A stretch of 14,319 nucleotides of DNA from JAKRSD01 sp964473995 (GTDB lineage Bacteria > Bacteroidota > Bacteroidia > CAIKAF01): assembly GCA_964473995.1 (NCBI GenBank), contig CAYYRB010000057.1, positions 1 to 14,319 on the forward strand. The letters run 5' to 3'. A program made the position numbers and the translations under genes. Positions 6,318 to 13,521 of the stretch are shown piece by piece. Position 1 is the first letter of the stretch. Each line of letters opens with the position of its first letter. The notes beneath the pieces are model-generated. The model saw only the letters and a program-made list of their open reading frames with translations. It was not told the DNA's origin and made no database searches.

Positions 6318-7043
6318 TTATTTAATGGAAAATTTTACGTAAATGCTGGATTGAATTTTTATTTTCTGAAACTGAATGGCATTGTCATCATCTTCTGATT
6401 TCACCTTAACTCCATCCACATAGAGCATATCTCGGGAACCTCGGACATTTACATTTTCCATCCCATAAACGGGGCTGATTTCATTTTCAACGATTACCAA
6501 CGGTTTTCCGGTTTGCTCACTTATGGCTGCCAACAGATAATCTGCCTTTTCCTTGGCTGCTTTTATCGCTTCAATTTTCACTTCCTTTTTCAGGTTATCC
6601 ATTTTGGAGTGATCTACTTTTGAAATGTAGGCATCCGTAATCTCCAACTTTTCAAGTTCAGCAAACACAAGCCCCACAAGGGTTGCATTGGATACTTTTA
6701 AGGTGTAATCCTTTTTGGTCAATACTTCTTTTTTTTGCCAGCGAATTTTTACATAATCAGCATTTGCATCGGATAAAGATAAATCGGCCAAATCTAAACC
6801 GAGGGATTTTATCGCATTTTTCAGTTTTGTTTCCTGTTCTTCAATGCTTATTTTTTCCTTATTAACATATCTTTCGTGAATGATGATGGCGATGTATATT
6901 TCATCCGGAACTATTTCTTTTTTTGCCGTACCCGTAACCTCAATGTAAGGGGGTTCTTCGGGCTTTGCCATATTCGTCTGACTGTTACTGAACGTAGTCA
7001 TCAATAAAAAGGTGACCGGTAATAGTTGAATCGTTTTAAACAT
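6318..7043 (-). CDS. SIMPL domain (DUF541) periplasmic protein
   Basis: A 241-residue protein with a signal peptide (FKTIQLLPVTFLLMTTFSNSQ, residues 2-22). The SIMPL/DUF541 domain follows from about residue 32: IEVTGTAKKEIVPDEIYIAIII matches the family's opening strand, xVxGxGxxxxxPDxxxxxxxv. Next come a charged helix (KEKISIEEQETKLKNAIKSLG) and the conserved helix VKIEAIKAAKEKADYLLAAISEQTGK before the final strands. Members form ring-shaped oligomers in the envelope; the cellular role of most bacterial members is unknown, and oxidative-stress protection has been proposed for some. The length is normal. It appears monocistronic or loosely linked to the downstream beta-helix gene. A palindrome at 7066-7079 lies 22 bases before its start. 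Confidence 0.85.
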   Translation of the reverse strand: MFKTIQLLPVTFLLMTTFSNSQTNMAKPEEPPYIEVTGTAKKEIVPDEIYIAIIIHERYVNKEKISIEEQETKLKNAIKSLGLDLADLSLSDANADYVKIRWQKKEVLTKKDYTLKVSNATLVGLVFAELEKLEITDAYISKVDHSKMDNLKKEVKIEAIKAAKEKADYLLAAISEQTGKPLVIVENEISPVYGMENVNVRGSRDMLYVDGVKVKSEDDDNAIQFQKIKIQSSIYVKFSIK

Positions 7044-7346
7044 TATTTGTTTTTGTTATATTTTTTGTTTCGTGAAACAGGCGCTTTTTTTTGCTCCCGA
7101 GCAGAAGAACATTTTTCCAAAAAGTATGGATTAAAACGGTAAGAAGCAGTTTATTATTGTATCAGCCTCCAACAAAAATAAATTTGTTTTGCCAAACAAA
7201 TCGGATATTCCGGCACGTATACGGACGAGGTATCTTCCCAAGAAAATGAACGAAACAAGTATGCCTAAACTCTTTTGTTTAGCCCAAATTTATTGTCGTC
7301 ATACAATTTTACCCAACGAAAGCCCACTCGGTGTTGGACAATCACA
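7044..7346. other. 303-base intergenic region downstream of gyrB
   Basis: This AT-rich stretch between gyrB and the SIMPL gene (both leftward) holds no convincing gene. It contains three small dyads: TGTTTC-gt-GAAACA (7066-7079), TGCTC-cc-GAGCA (7092-7103) and ATTTGTTT-tgcc-AAACAAAT (7182-7201). The last lies about 150 bases beyond the gyrB stop and could help end its transcript, though it lacks a proper T run. A CTAAAC/GTTTAG mini-stem (7265-7282) is also present. No clear -7/-33 promoter pair for the SIMPL gene was found. Confidence 0.5.
7066..7079. promoter_or_regulatory. Perfect palindrome upstream of the SIMPL gene
   Basis: TGTTTC, a 2-base centre (GT) and GAAACA form a perfect 6+6 palindrome centred about 30 bases before the SIMPL start codon on the minus strand. 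This is a plausible site for a dimeric regulator, though short dyads also arise by chance in AT-rich DNA. Confidence 0.25.
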
Positions 7347-9317
7347 TTAAGCGTCTATCTTGGCGTACTTCGCATTTTTCTCTATGAATTCTCTGCGCGG
7401 TGGGACCTCGTCACCCATAAGCATAGAGAATACATAATCAGCTTCCGCGGCACTTTCTATGGTTACCTTCCGCAGCGTACGGCGGGCCGGATCCATGGTG
7501 GTTTCCCAAAGCTGTTCAGCATTCATTTCTCCCAAACCTTTGTATCGCTGTACATTCACGTTTGATTCCTTGCCTTCGCCGGCGAAATCTTTAATGGCTG
7601 CATCCCGCTCGGTTTCATTCCAGCAATAGCGCTGGTTGTTTCCTTTTTTAACGAGATAGAGGGGGGGAGTGGCTATGTACACATGGCCGCGTTCCACCAA
7701 TTCTTTCATATAGCGGAAAAACAGGGTGAGCAGCAACGTGGTAATGTGAGAACCGTCAATATCGGCATCCGTCATGATGATTACCTTATGGTAGCGTAGA
7801 CGGTCCAAATTCAGGGCTTTGCTGTCTTCTTCCGTTCCGATGGACAAACCAAGCGCCGTAAAGATGGTTTTGATTTCCTCGTTTTCCAAAATTTTGTAAA
7901 GCAGGGCTTTTTCTACATTCAGAATTTTTCCCCTCAGTGGTAAAATCGCCTGAAATTTACGGTCTCGACCCTGCTTGGCAGTTCCTCCCGCGGAGTCACC
8001 CTCCACGAGGTATATTTCGCACAATTCGGGGTTTCTTTCCGAACAGTCGCTCAACTTGCCCGGCAGGGACGTGCTGTGCATCTCGCCTTTCCGCTGGACC
8101 ATTTCTCTCGCTTTGCGTGCCGCATGACGGGCAGTGGCTGCCAAAATTACTTTATTGACGATGGTTCTGGCCTCCTTAGGATGTTCTTCCAGGTAGTTTT
8201 GTAGCATTTCACCTACCGCCTGATCCACGGCTCCCATTACCTCGTTGTTGCCTAATTTGGTTTTGGTCTGCCCTTCAAACTGGGGTTCGTGCACTTTTAC
8301 CGATATAACCGCCGTGATTCCTTCGCGGAAGTCATCGCCGCTGATTTCAAACTTGAGTTTTTCCAGCATCCCCGATTTTTCGGCGTAGGCTTTCAGGGTG
8401 CGGGTAAGCGCCCTGCGGAAACCCGCCAGGTGGGTTCCGCCTTCGTGGGTGTTAATGTTGTTTACGTAGGAGTGGACATTTTCATTATACGACGTATTGT
8501 AGGTCATGGCCACTTCCACGGGAATACCAGTTTTTTCCGTTTCCAGATAAATGGGGTCGGGAATCAGGGATTCACGCGTTTTGTCAATATATCTGACAAA
8601 TTCATTCAATCCTCCTTCAGAATAAAAGCGATCGGTGCGGAAGGCTCCGTTTTCATCTTTTTCCCGCTGGTCGGTAAGGGTGATGTTTATGCCTTTGTTC
8701 AAAAAGGCCAGTTCACGCAAACGACCGGCCAACGTATCATAAGAATATACGGTATGGGTAAAAATAGTGGCATCGGGTGTGAAGGTCACATGAGTTCCGC
8801 GGTTTTCGGAGATTCCTGTTTCCTTTACTGAATACAATGGTTTGCCGATTTGGTACTCCTGGCGGTACGATTTTCCATCCCGGAATACATCAACCGTAAG
8901 GTGCGTGGACAAGGCATTTACGCAGGATACGCCCACTCCGTGAAGACCTCCGGATACTTTGTAGGAGTCTTTATCGAATTTCCCCCCGGCATGAAGCACG
9001 GTCATTACTACCTCCAACGCTGATTTTTTCTCTTTGGGGTGAATATCTACCGGGATACCCCTTCCGTCGTCTTCCACCCGGATGGAGTTATCTTCCAGAA
9101 TGAAAACCTTGATGTTTTTACAGTAGCCTGCCAACGCTTCATCGATGGAGTTATCCACTACCTCATATACGAGATGGTGAAGCCCTTTGGGGCCTATATC
9201 GCCTATATACATGGCGGGACGCTTGCGAACCGCCTCTAAACCTTCAAGTACCTGAATATTGTCTGCCGAGTATTCTTTCTGCACCGGGATTTTGTTTTCT
9301 TCCGTTTCTTCTGCCAT
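7347..9317 (-). CDS. gyrB: DNA gyrase subunit B
   Basis: A 656-residue, complete GyrB, the ATPase and part of the DNA-cleavage core of the A2B2 enzyme that introduces negative supercoils. The GHKL ATP site is intact: EVVDN (52-56, with catalytic Glu52), DDGRGIP (83-89), GGKF (111-114) and GGLHGVG (123-129). The transducer domain carries QTK (350-352), whose Lys352 contacts the ATP gamma-phosphate. The TOPRIM domain has EGDSAGG (439-445), PLRGKILNVEKA (460-471) and the metal-binding DADIDG (517-522). QRYKGLGEMN (590-599) and the C-terminal PPRREFIEKNA are canonical. The lack of the extra roughly 165-residue insert of enterobacterial GyrB is normal for Bacteroidota. ParE is the only alternative, but the sequence pattern and the PPRREFIEKNA end favour GyrB. 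A TAAATTTG box lies 21 bases upstream of the ATG. Confidence 0.97.
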   Translation of the reverse strand: MAEETEENKIPVQKEYSADNIQVLEGLEAVRKRPAMYIGDIGPKGLHHLVYEVVDNSIDEALAGYCKNIKVFILEDNSIRVEDDGRGIPVDIHPKEKKSALEVVMTVLHAGGKFDKDSYKVSGGLHGVGVSCVNALSTHLTVDVFRDGKSYRQEYQIGKPLYSVKETGISENRGTHVTFTPDATIFTHTVYSYDTLAGRLRELAFLNKGINITLTDQREKDENGAFRTDRFYSEGGLNEFVRYIDKTRESLIPDPIYLETEKTGIPVEVAMTYNTSYNENVHSYVNNINTHEGGTHLAGFRRALTRTLKAYAEKSGMLEKLKFEISGDDFREGITAVISVKVHEPQFEGQTKTKLGNNEVMGAVDQAVGEMLQNYLEEHPKEARTIVNKVILAATARHAARKAREMVQRKGEMHSTSLPGKLSDCSERNPELCEIYLVEGDSAGGTAKQGRDRKFQAILPLRGKILNVEKALLYKILENEEIKTIFTALGLSIGTEEDSKALNLDRLRYHKVIIMTDADIDGSHITTLLLTLFFRYMKELVERGHVYIATPPLYLVKKGNNQRYCWNETERDAAIKDFAGEGKESNVNVQRYKGLGEMNAEQLWETTMDPARRTLRKVTIESAAEADYVFSMLMGDEVPPRREFIEKNAKYAKIDA

Positions 9318-9337
9318 ATGCTTTTTTTAACGAATGG

Positions 9338-9345
9338 CAAATTTA
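9338..9345 (-). promoter_or_regulatory. Possible -7 element of gyrB
   Basis: TAAATTTG on the minus strand (9345-9338) is a perfect match to TAnnTTTG and ends 20 bases before the gyrB ATG. No TTTG or TTG is present at the expected -33 distance, so the call is half-supported. Confidence 0.35.
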
Positions 9346-9444
9346 GCAATTTACAATCTGCCGGGGGTGTATCGTGCGGTAAATTATCAACAAAAACGGG
9401 GCTGATTTGCGTTTTTTTTACACATCGTTCCTCGGGCGGAGTGT

Positions 9445-9478
9445 TTTGGGTAATAGTCGTCAATTGTTGCTATACTTG
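9445..9478 (+). promoter_or_regulatory. Putative promoter of the nucleotidyltransferase gene
   Basis: TTTG (9445-9448), a 22-base spacer and TATACTTG (9471-9478; 7 of 8 match to TAnnTTTG) form a well-spaced Bacteroidota promoter. The predicted transcript start, near 9485, leaves a leader of about 17 bases before the ATG at 9502. Confidence 0.55.
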
Positions 9479-9501
9479 TACTTGAATTCAAAAAAGTGAA
9501 C

Positions 9502-10395
9502 ATGGAACCTACTTTGGTGGTACTGGCTGCGGGTATGGGCAGCCGTTACGGGGGTGTAAAGCAGATTGACCGGTTCGGGCCCTCCGGTGAAACGATCCTG
9601 GATTATTCATTGTTTGACGCCATTCGGGCGGGTTTTGGTAAAGTTGTTTTTATCATCCGAAAGGAAATTGAAGCCGACTTTAGAGAGGTGTTTGATCACA
9701 ACCTTTCCTCCCGGATCGAGGTGGAATATGCTTATCAGTCCAATGATCTTCAATTTGAAGGAATTAACAACGTGCCCGAACGCACCAAGCCTTGGGGAAC
9801 GGGCCATGCGGTGCTTTGCGCCCAAAAGGCTATTTCAGGTCCTTTTGCCGTAATCAATGCCGATGATTTTTACGGTCGTGACGGTTTTATGAAAATGGCC
9901 GATTTTCTAACCAACAATACAGATTCCTCAGTGCATTCCATGGTGGGGTACGAACTGCCGAAAACGTTGTCGGAGTTCGGCTCTGTTTCCCGTGGAGTTT
10001 GCGAGGCTGACGGACAGGATTACCTGAAATCCATAACCGAGCGGACGAATGTGTTTGCTGAACATGGAAAGATTATTTCCGAGGAAGGAGATTCCCGCAT
10101 TGAACTAAGCCCCGATAGTCCCGTTTCTATGAATTTTTGGGGGTTCATGCCTTCCGTATTTGATGATCTGGAGCGCTGGTTCGTAGATTTTGTAAACCGA
10201 AATGCCGACCATCCCAAGGCCGAATACTTTATTCCTCTTACCGTGCAGAGCCTGATGGCCAAAGGGCATAAAGTGAAAATATTGAGGAACTCAGGTGTAT
10301 GGTTCGGTGTCACTTACAGGGAGGACCGTGAATTTGTCAGCGACAGCATACGCAAATTGGTAGGTGAAGGCGAGTATCCTGAAAAACTCTGGTAG
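9502..10395 (+). CDS. Nucleotidyltransferase, NDP-sugar pyrophosphorylase-like
   Basis: A 297-residue cytosolic enzyme of the NTP_transferase fold. Residues 6-15 (VVLAAGMGSR), with Tyr16-Gly17-Gly18 and Lys20, are the NTP-binding signature loop (LAAGxGxR...K). GTGHA (99-103) contacts the base and ribose. NADDFYG (119-125) supplies the metal-binding Asp equivalent to the usual D-x-D/DDx motif. These enzymes join an NTP to a sugar phosphate or similar alcohol phosphate, releasing pyrophosphate; the exact sugar cannot be read from the sequence. There is no left-handed beta-helix acyltransferase tail (as in GlmU), so this is a stand-alone transferase. The GTG at 9496 is in frame but the ATG at 9502 fits the family start better. 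It is divergent from gyrB and has its own promoter. Its stop is three bases from the convergent COG2509 gene. Confidence 0.85.
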   Translation: MEPTLVVLAAGMGSRYGGVKQIDRFGPSGETILDYSLFDAIRAGFGKVVFIIRKEIEADFREVFDHNLSSRIEVEYAYQSNDLQFEGINNVPERTKPWGTGHAVLCAQKAISGPFAVINADDFYGRDGFMKMADFLTNNTDSSVHSMVGYELPKTLSEFGSVSRGVCEADGQDYLKSITERTNVFAEHGKIISEEGDSRIELSPDSPVSMNFWGFMPSVFDDLERWFVDFVNRNADHPKAEYFIPLTVQSLMAKGHKVKILRNSGVWFGVTYREDREFVSDSIRKLVGEGEYPEKLW

Positions 10396-10398
10396 CTG

Positions 10399-11958
10399 TT
10401 ATTGAATGGCAGCGTTGGCGCACTGCTCTCCGTCAATCGCTGCTGATACTATACCCCCTGCATAGCCCGCTCCCTCGGCGCATGGAAAAAGCCCTTCCGC
10501 ATCCGGATGATATAGGGTTATTTTGTCCCGTGGAATACGCACGGCTGAAGATGTGCGGCTTTCGGTCGCTACAGCCAGAGCTTCGTCCGTTAAATAGCCT
10601 TTCATCTTTTTTCCAAAATCATTGAATGCCTGACGCAGTCTATTGTAAACAAAGTCGGGTAATACGTCTCCAAGTTCTGCCCCCTGAACGCCTGGGGTGT
10701 AACTGCATGCAGGCAGATTGGATGACGCTTTTCCGTTGACCAAGTCGGTGAGTCGTTGCGCGGGTGCGGTCTGGGAACCCGGCCCGCCTATACAGCAGGC
10801 TTCCTCCACTTTACGGCGTATTTCCAAACCGATGAGCGGATTTTTTTCAGGGTCTCCGAAACGGGCAAATTCTTCCAAGCCGATTTCGGTCACGATTCCT
10901 GAATTGGCGTAGGGGTTGTTCCGTTTACTGGGCGACCAGCCGTTGGTTACGATTAATCCATCTTCCGTGCTGCATGGAGCGATGATGCCGCCGGGGCACA
11001 TGCAGAAGGAATACACTCCGCGCCCTTCTGCCTGAGTTACCAATGAATAATACGCGGGAGGAAGCAATGGGTGATTGAAGTCGTTTTTGTATTGAATTCG
11101 GTTAATCAGTTCCTGGGGATGTTCCGCCCTTACCCCTAAAGCGAACGGCTTTGCCTCAATCTTCAGGTTTCTATGGTACAGCATTCGGTAAATGTCCTCG
11201 GCGGAATGTCCGGTAGCCAGAATCAGTTTTTCCGCCTGGATGGTCTCATTCCCGTTGACGGTAATCCGGTGCAATTTTCCGAATTGTGTTTCCACATCCG
11301 TCAGTTTGGTCTCAAAACGGATTTCTCCTCCGCAAGAAAGAATAAAGCTCCGCATTTTTTCAATGATGCCGGGAAGTTTATTGGTGCCTATGTGTGGTCT
11401 GGCATTTACCTCAATGTCGGGCTCCGCACCGAAAAAACGGAAAATCTGTAAAATGCGCTTTATATCACCCCGCTTGTCGGAACGGGTATATAATTTTCCG
11501 TCGCTGTAGGTTCCGGCTCCCCCTTCACCGAAACAGTAATTGCTCTCCGTGTTTACCACATGGTGCTTGGTCAGGTTAGCCAAATCCCTTCGTCTTTCTC
11601 TTACGGGCTTTCCACGTTCCAGGATTATGGGTTTGAATCCCGATTCGATAAGACGGATGGCGGCAAAGTAACCCGCGGGTCCGGCACCGGCAATGTATAT
11701 CTCGGGGGCATTACCTACCTGGTTTTCTTTCAGGAAAAAGAGAGCTTGAGCAAGGTTTTCCTCTGTAGAAATGAGCTCCACCCTCAACAGGAATTTTACT
11801 TTTCCCCCGCGTGCATCAATCGAACGCTTTCGTATACGTATACTTTTTACGTCATTCCATCTTTTTCCGATTTTTTCTTTTAGGTAAGGATGAAGATGAC
11901 TTTCCCCGAATGCATGTTCAGGTGGTACGCTAATTTCTATTTCGGAGGGAATGTTCAT
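10399..11958 (-). CDS. FAD-dependent dehydrogenase, COG2509 family
   Basis: A 519-residue flavoprotein. Residues 1-85 form the N-terminal alpha/beta domain seen in this family (pattern ...KSIRIRKRSIDARGG). The FAD-binding Rossmann motif IAGAGPAGYFAA spans 89-100 and the ribose-binding Glu114 lies in IILERG. The hallmark CFGEGGAGTYSDGKL is at 142-156, and GYAGGIVSAAIDG at 498-510 closes the flavin site. Several Cys clusters (CMCPGG, EACCIGGPGSQT) are typical of the family. The substrate is unknown; members are annotated only as NAD(P)/FAD-dependent oxidoreductases. It starts 43 bases after the porT stop, with a hairpin in between, so it may be the last gene of the ktrB-ubiE-porT transcript or have its own promoter (TATCTTTG, minus strand, 11973-11966, though this would give almost no leader). 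Confidence 0.88.
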   Translation of the reverse strand: MNIPSEIEISVPPEHAFGESHLHPYLKEKIGKRWNDVKSIRIRKRSIDARGGKVKFLLRVELISTEENLAQALFFLKENQVGNAPEIYIAGAGPAGYFAAIRLIESGFKPIILERGKPVRERRRDLANLTKHHVVNTESNYCFGEGGAGTYSDGKLYTRSDKRGDIKRILQIFRFFGAEPDIEVNARPHIGTNKLPGIIEKMRSFILSCGGEIRFETKLTDVETQFGKLHRITVNGNETIQAEKLILATGHSAEDIYRMLYHRNLKIEAKPFALGVRAEHPQELINRIQYKNDFNHPLLPPAYYSLVTQAEGRGVYSFCMCPGGIIAPCSTEDGLIVTNGWSPSKRNNPYANSGIVTEIGLEEFARFGDPEKNPLIGLEIRRKVEEACCIGGPGSQTAPAQRLTDLVNGKASSNLPACSYTPGVQGAELGDVLPDFVYNRLRQAFNDFGKKMKGYLTDEALAVATESRTSSAVRIPRDKITLYHPDAEGLFPCAEGAGYAGGIVSAAIDGEQCANAAIQ

Positions 11959-11972
11959 CTTCCGGCAAAGAT

Positions 11973-11998
11973 AACCGGCTTTTTGGGCTTAGCCGGTT
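11973..11998 (-). terminator. Hairpin between porT and the COG2509 gene
   Basis: A perfect 8-bp stem, AACCGGCT (11973-11980) and AGCCGGTT (11991-11998), with a 10-base loop, starts three bases past the porT stop. On the minus strand it is followed by ATCTTTG and not a clean T run, so it would be a leaky terminator or an mRNA-stabilising or attenuating hairpin. The downstream edge overlaps a TATCTTTG -7-like box. Confidence 0.4.
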
Positions 11999-12001
11999 TC
12001 G

Positions 12002-12739
12002 TCAGAGGGAGCCTTCGAAAACAAAACTGATCATCACGGCCCGGGTGTACATTTTATTAATGGCTGCAGAATAGGTATGGCCTTCCTGTACCAAGGTATT
12101 CGGCAAGCCCCAGCTTACTTTTACGGCGGGGGTAAACATAAAATAACGGAGATAAATGTTGAGACCCGTGCCCATTTCAAAGGCCACATCGTGCTTTTTT
12201 ACCTTTACGAATTGGGCGCCTTTATCATCAGTTCCCTGCTTGGAGGCCAAGTCATACGTGTATTTTATCCCTGCTTCTGCATAAATTCGGAAATCATTCA
12301 GCCGAGCGGATTTGAGCCTCAGGGAAATCGGAAAATCCAAAAGAGTGCTTTCGATGGGTTTGGCCACATTGTAAAAGGCCGTATCATTTGCGCCCCTCAT
12401 GGTGTAGTTGATGGTCCGCTGCCCGAAAGATAAACCGGGCGAAAAACGCAGGGAAAGAATATCGGTAATTCTCAGGTTAGACATCAACCCTAATGAAAAA
12501 CCGCTTTGTGCGGTTGTTTCCATGGCATATACACTGTCTACCATACCGGGGTTATCCATGGGACGAAGCCCCAGATTCATCGTATTTACTCCGATATGAA
12601 AACCGAAATACATCAATTTGCGATCGAGTTGGGGCAGGGCATGGGGTTTTGTGGTGATCTGACCTGTTGATGAGCCTACCGAAATGACAAGCAGCAGAAT
12701 GAATAATGCAATATGTGTAAACCGGTTTTTCAAGAGCAC
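12002..12739 (-). CDS. porT: PorT family outer-membrane beta-barrel, T9SS component
   Basis: 245 residues. The signal peptide (THIALFILLLVISVGSSTGQ, about 8-27) is followed by a beta-barrel of alternating strands (FGFHIGVNTMNLGLRPM, FSLGLMSNLRI, LSLRFSPGLSFGQRTINYTM, FRIYAEAGIKYTYDL, FEMGTGLNIYLRYFMFTPAVKVSWGL) ending in the aromatic strand YTRAVMISFVFEGSL. PorT/SprT is required for type IX secretion in Porphyromonas and Flavobacterium, and the gene typically follows ubiE, as it does here with a 24-base gap. The start is GTG (12739-12737) or, less likely, TTG at 12733. The nearby ATG at 12741-12739 is in another frame and the frame closes upstream at the ubiE stop, so no ATG start exists. It is probably the machinery that exports the beta-helix protein at 4386-6143. 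Confidence 0.85.
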   Translation of the reverse strand: MLLKNRFTHIALFILLLVISVGSSTGQITTKPHALPQLDRKLMYFGFHIGVNTMNLGLRPMDNPGMVDSVYAMETTAQSGFSLGLMSNLRITDILSLRFSPGLSFGQRTINYTMRGANDTAFYNVAKPIESTLLDFPISLRLKSARLNDFRIYAEAGIKYTYDLASKQGTDDKGAQFVKVKKHDVAFEMGTGLNIYLRYFMFTPAVKVSWGLPNTLVQEGHTYSAAINKMYTRAVMISFVFEGSL

Positions 12740-12763
12740 ATCCCTAACGCAAAATTGGTGATT

Positions 12764-13489
12764 TTATTTTTCCAGGATGTAAAGGCTGGCAATCCCGAAG
12801 GTGAGCGGAATAAATCGCCCGCCGCGGAAACCTGCCTGATTGGCCAATTGCATAAATTCGTTGCCGTAAGGAAATGCGTTTACGCTTTCCGGAAGATACG
12901 TGTATGCCGCATGATCTCCTGAAATAATTCTGCCCCAACCGGGGAGTATGTAACGGAAATAAAAACCGTAGACCTGTTTGAACGGGAATTTTTCGGGTTT
13001 GGAAAATTCCAAAACAAAAAGGCGGCCGTCCGCCTTCAGCACGCGATGTAGCTCAGAGAGTCCCTTTACCGTATTTTCAAAGTTGCGCACACCAAAGGCT
13101 ACCGTAGCCGCATCGAAACGTTCTGAATCGAAAGGCAGATTTTCACTGTCGGCTTGAATCAATGTTATTTTGTGTTCGAGCGATTTTCCGTTAATTTTTT
13201 GCTGTCCAACGCGCAGCATACCTGCCGAAAGGTCTGCTCCTGTTACTTCGGGTACACCATTTTTGGCCATCATGATCGCCAGATCAGCCGTTCCGGTAGC
13301 CATGTCCAAGACATGTTTGGGGGCTAACCGGTTTACCTCTTTCACCGTTTTTTTTCTCCAGGAAACATCAATGCCCAAGGAGAGAAATCGGTTCAAAAAG
13401 TCGTACCGGGATGAAATGTTATCGAACATCTCGGCAACTTCCTCTTTTTTGCTTTTGTCCGAGGAGTGGTATGGTTTTACGTGATTCAT
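12764..13489 (-). CDS. ubiE: Demethylmenaquinone methyltransferase
   Basis: 241 residues; the SAM-dependent C-methyltransferase that makes menaquinone from demethylmenaquinone in the last step of the pathway (a ubiquinone substrate is unlikely in this phylum). Both UbiE signatures are present: MFDNISSRYDFLNRFLSLG (21-39), and RVLKADGRLFVLEFSKP (149-165). The SAM site has LDMATGTADLA (61-71), GADLSAGML (84-92), IQADSENLPF (111-120) and VAFGVRNFEN (130-139). The ATG at 13489 is chosen; the frame is open to a TTG at 13504, but the N-terminus at 13489 (MNHVKPYHSS) matches the family. It starts 32 bases after the ktrB stop and ends 24 bases before porT, so the three are likely one operon. Confidence 0.95.
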   Translation of the reverse strand: MNHVKPYHSSDKSKKEEVAEMFDNISSRYDFLNRFLSLGIDVSWRKKTVKEVNRLAPKHVLDMATGTADLAIMMAKNGVPEVTGADLSAGMLRVGQQKINGKSLEHKITLIQADSENLPFDSERFDAATVAFGVRNFENTVKGLSELHRVLKADGRLFVLEFSKPEKFPFKQVYGFYFRYILPGWGRIISGDHAAYTYLPESVNAFPYGNEFMQLANQAGFRGGRFIPLTFGIASLYILEK

Positions 13490-13521
13490 GATGTTGATAA
13501 ACAAAGCGGATGCATTCCGGT

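Noticed and set aside
7246..7350. 34-codon plus-strand ORF in the gyrB-SIMPL spacer
   Set aside because: It has no promoter or ribosome-binding support, overlaps the gyrB stop on the other strand, and is of a length expected by chance.
8289..8831. 180-codon plus-strand ORF opposite gyrB
   Set aside because: It lies entirely antisense to the highly conserved gyrB coding frame and has no family features, so it is a shadow.
9236..9463. 75-codon minus-strand ORF overlapping the gyrB start
   Set aside because: It overlaps the gyrB N-terminus and its upstream region in another frame, and the Lys/Arg-rich composition is not protein-like.
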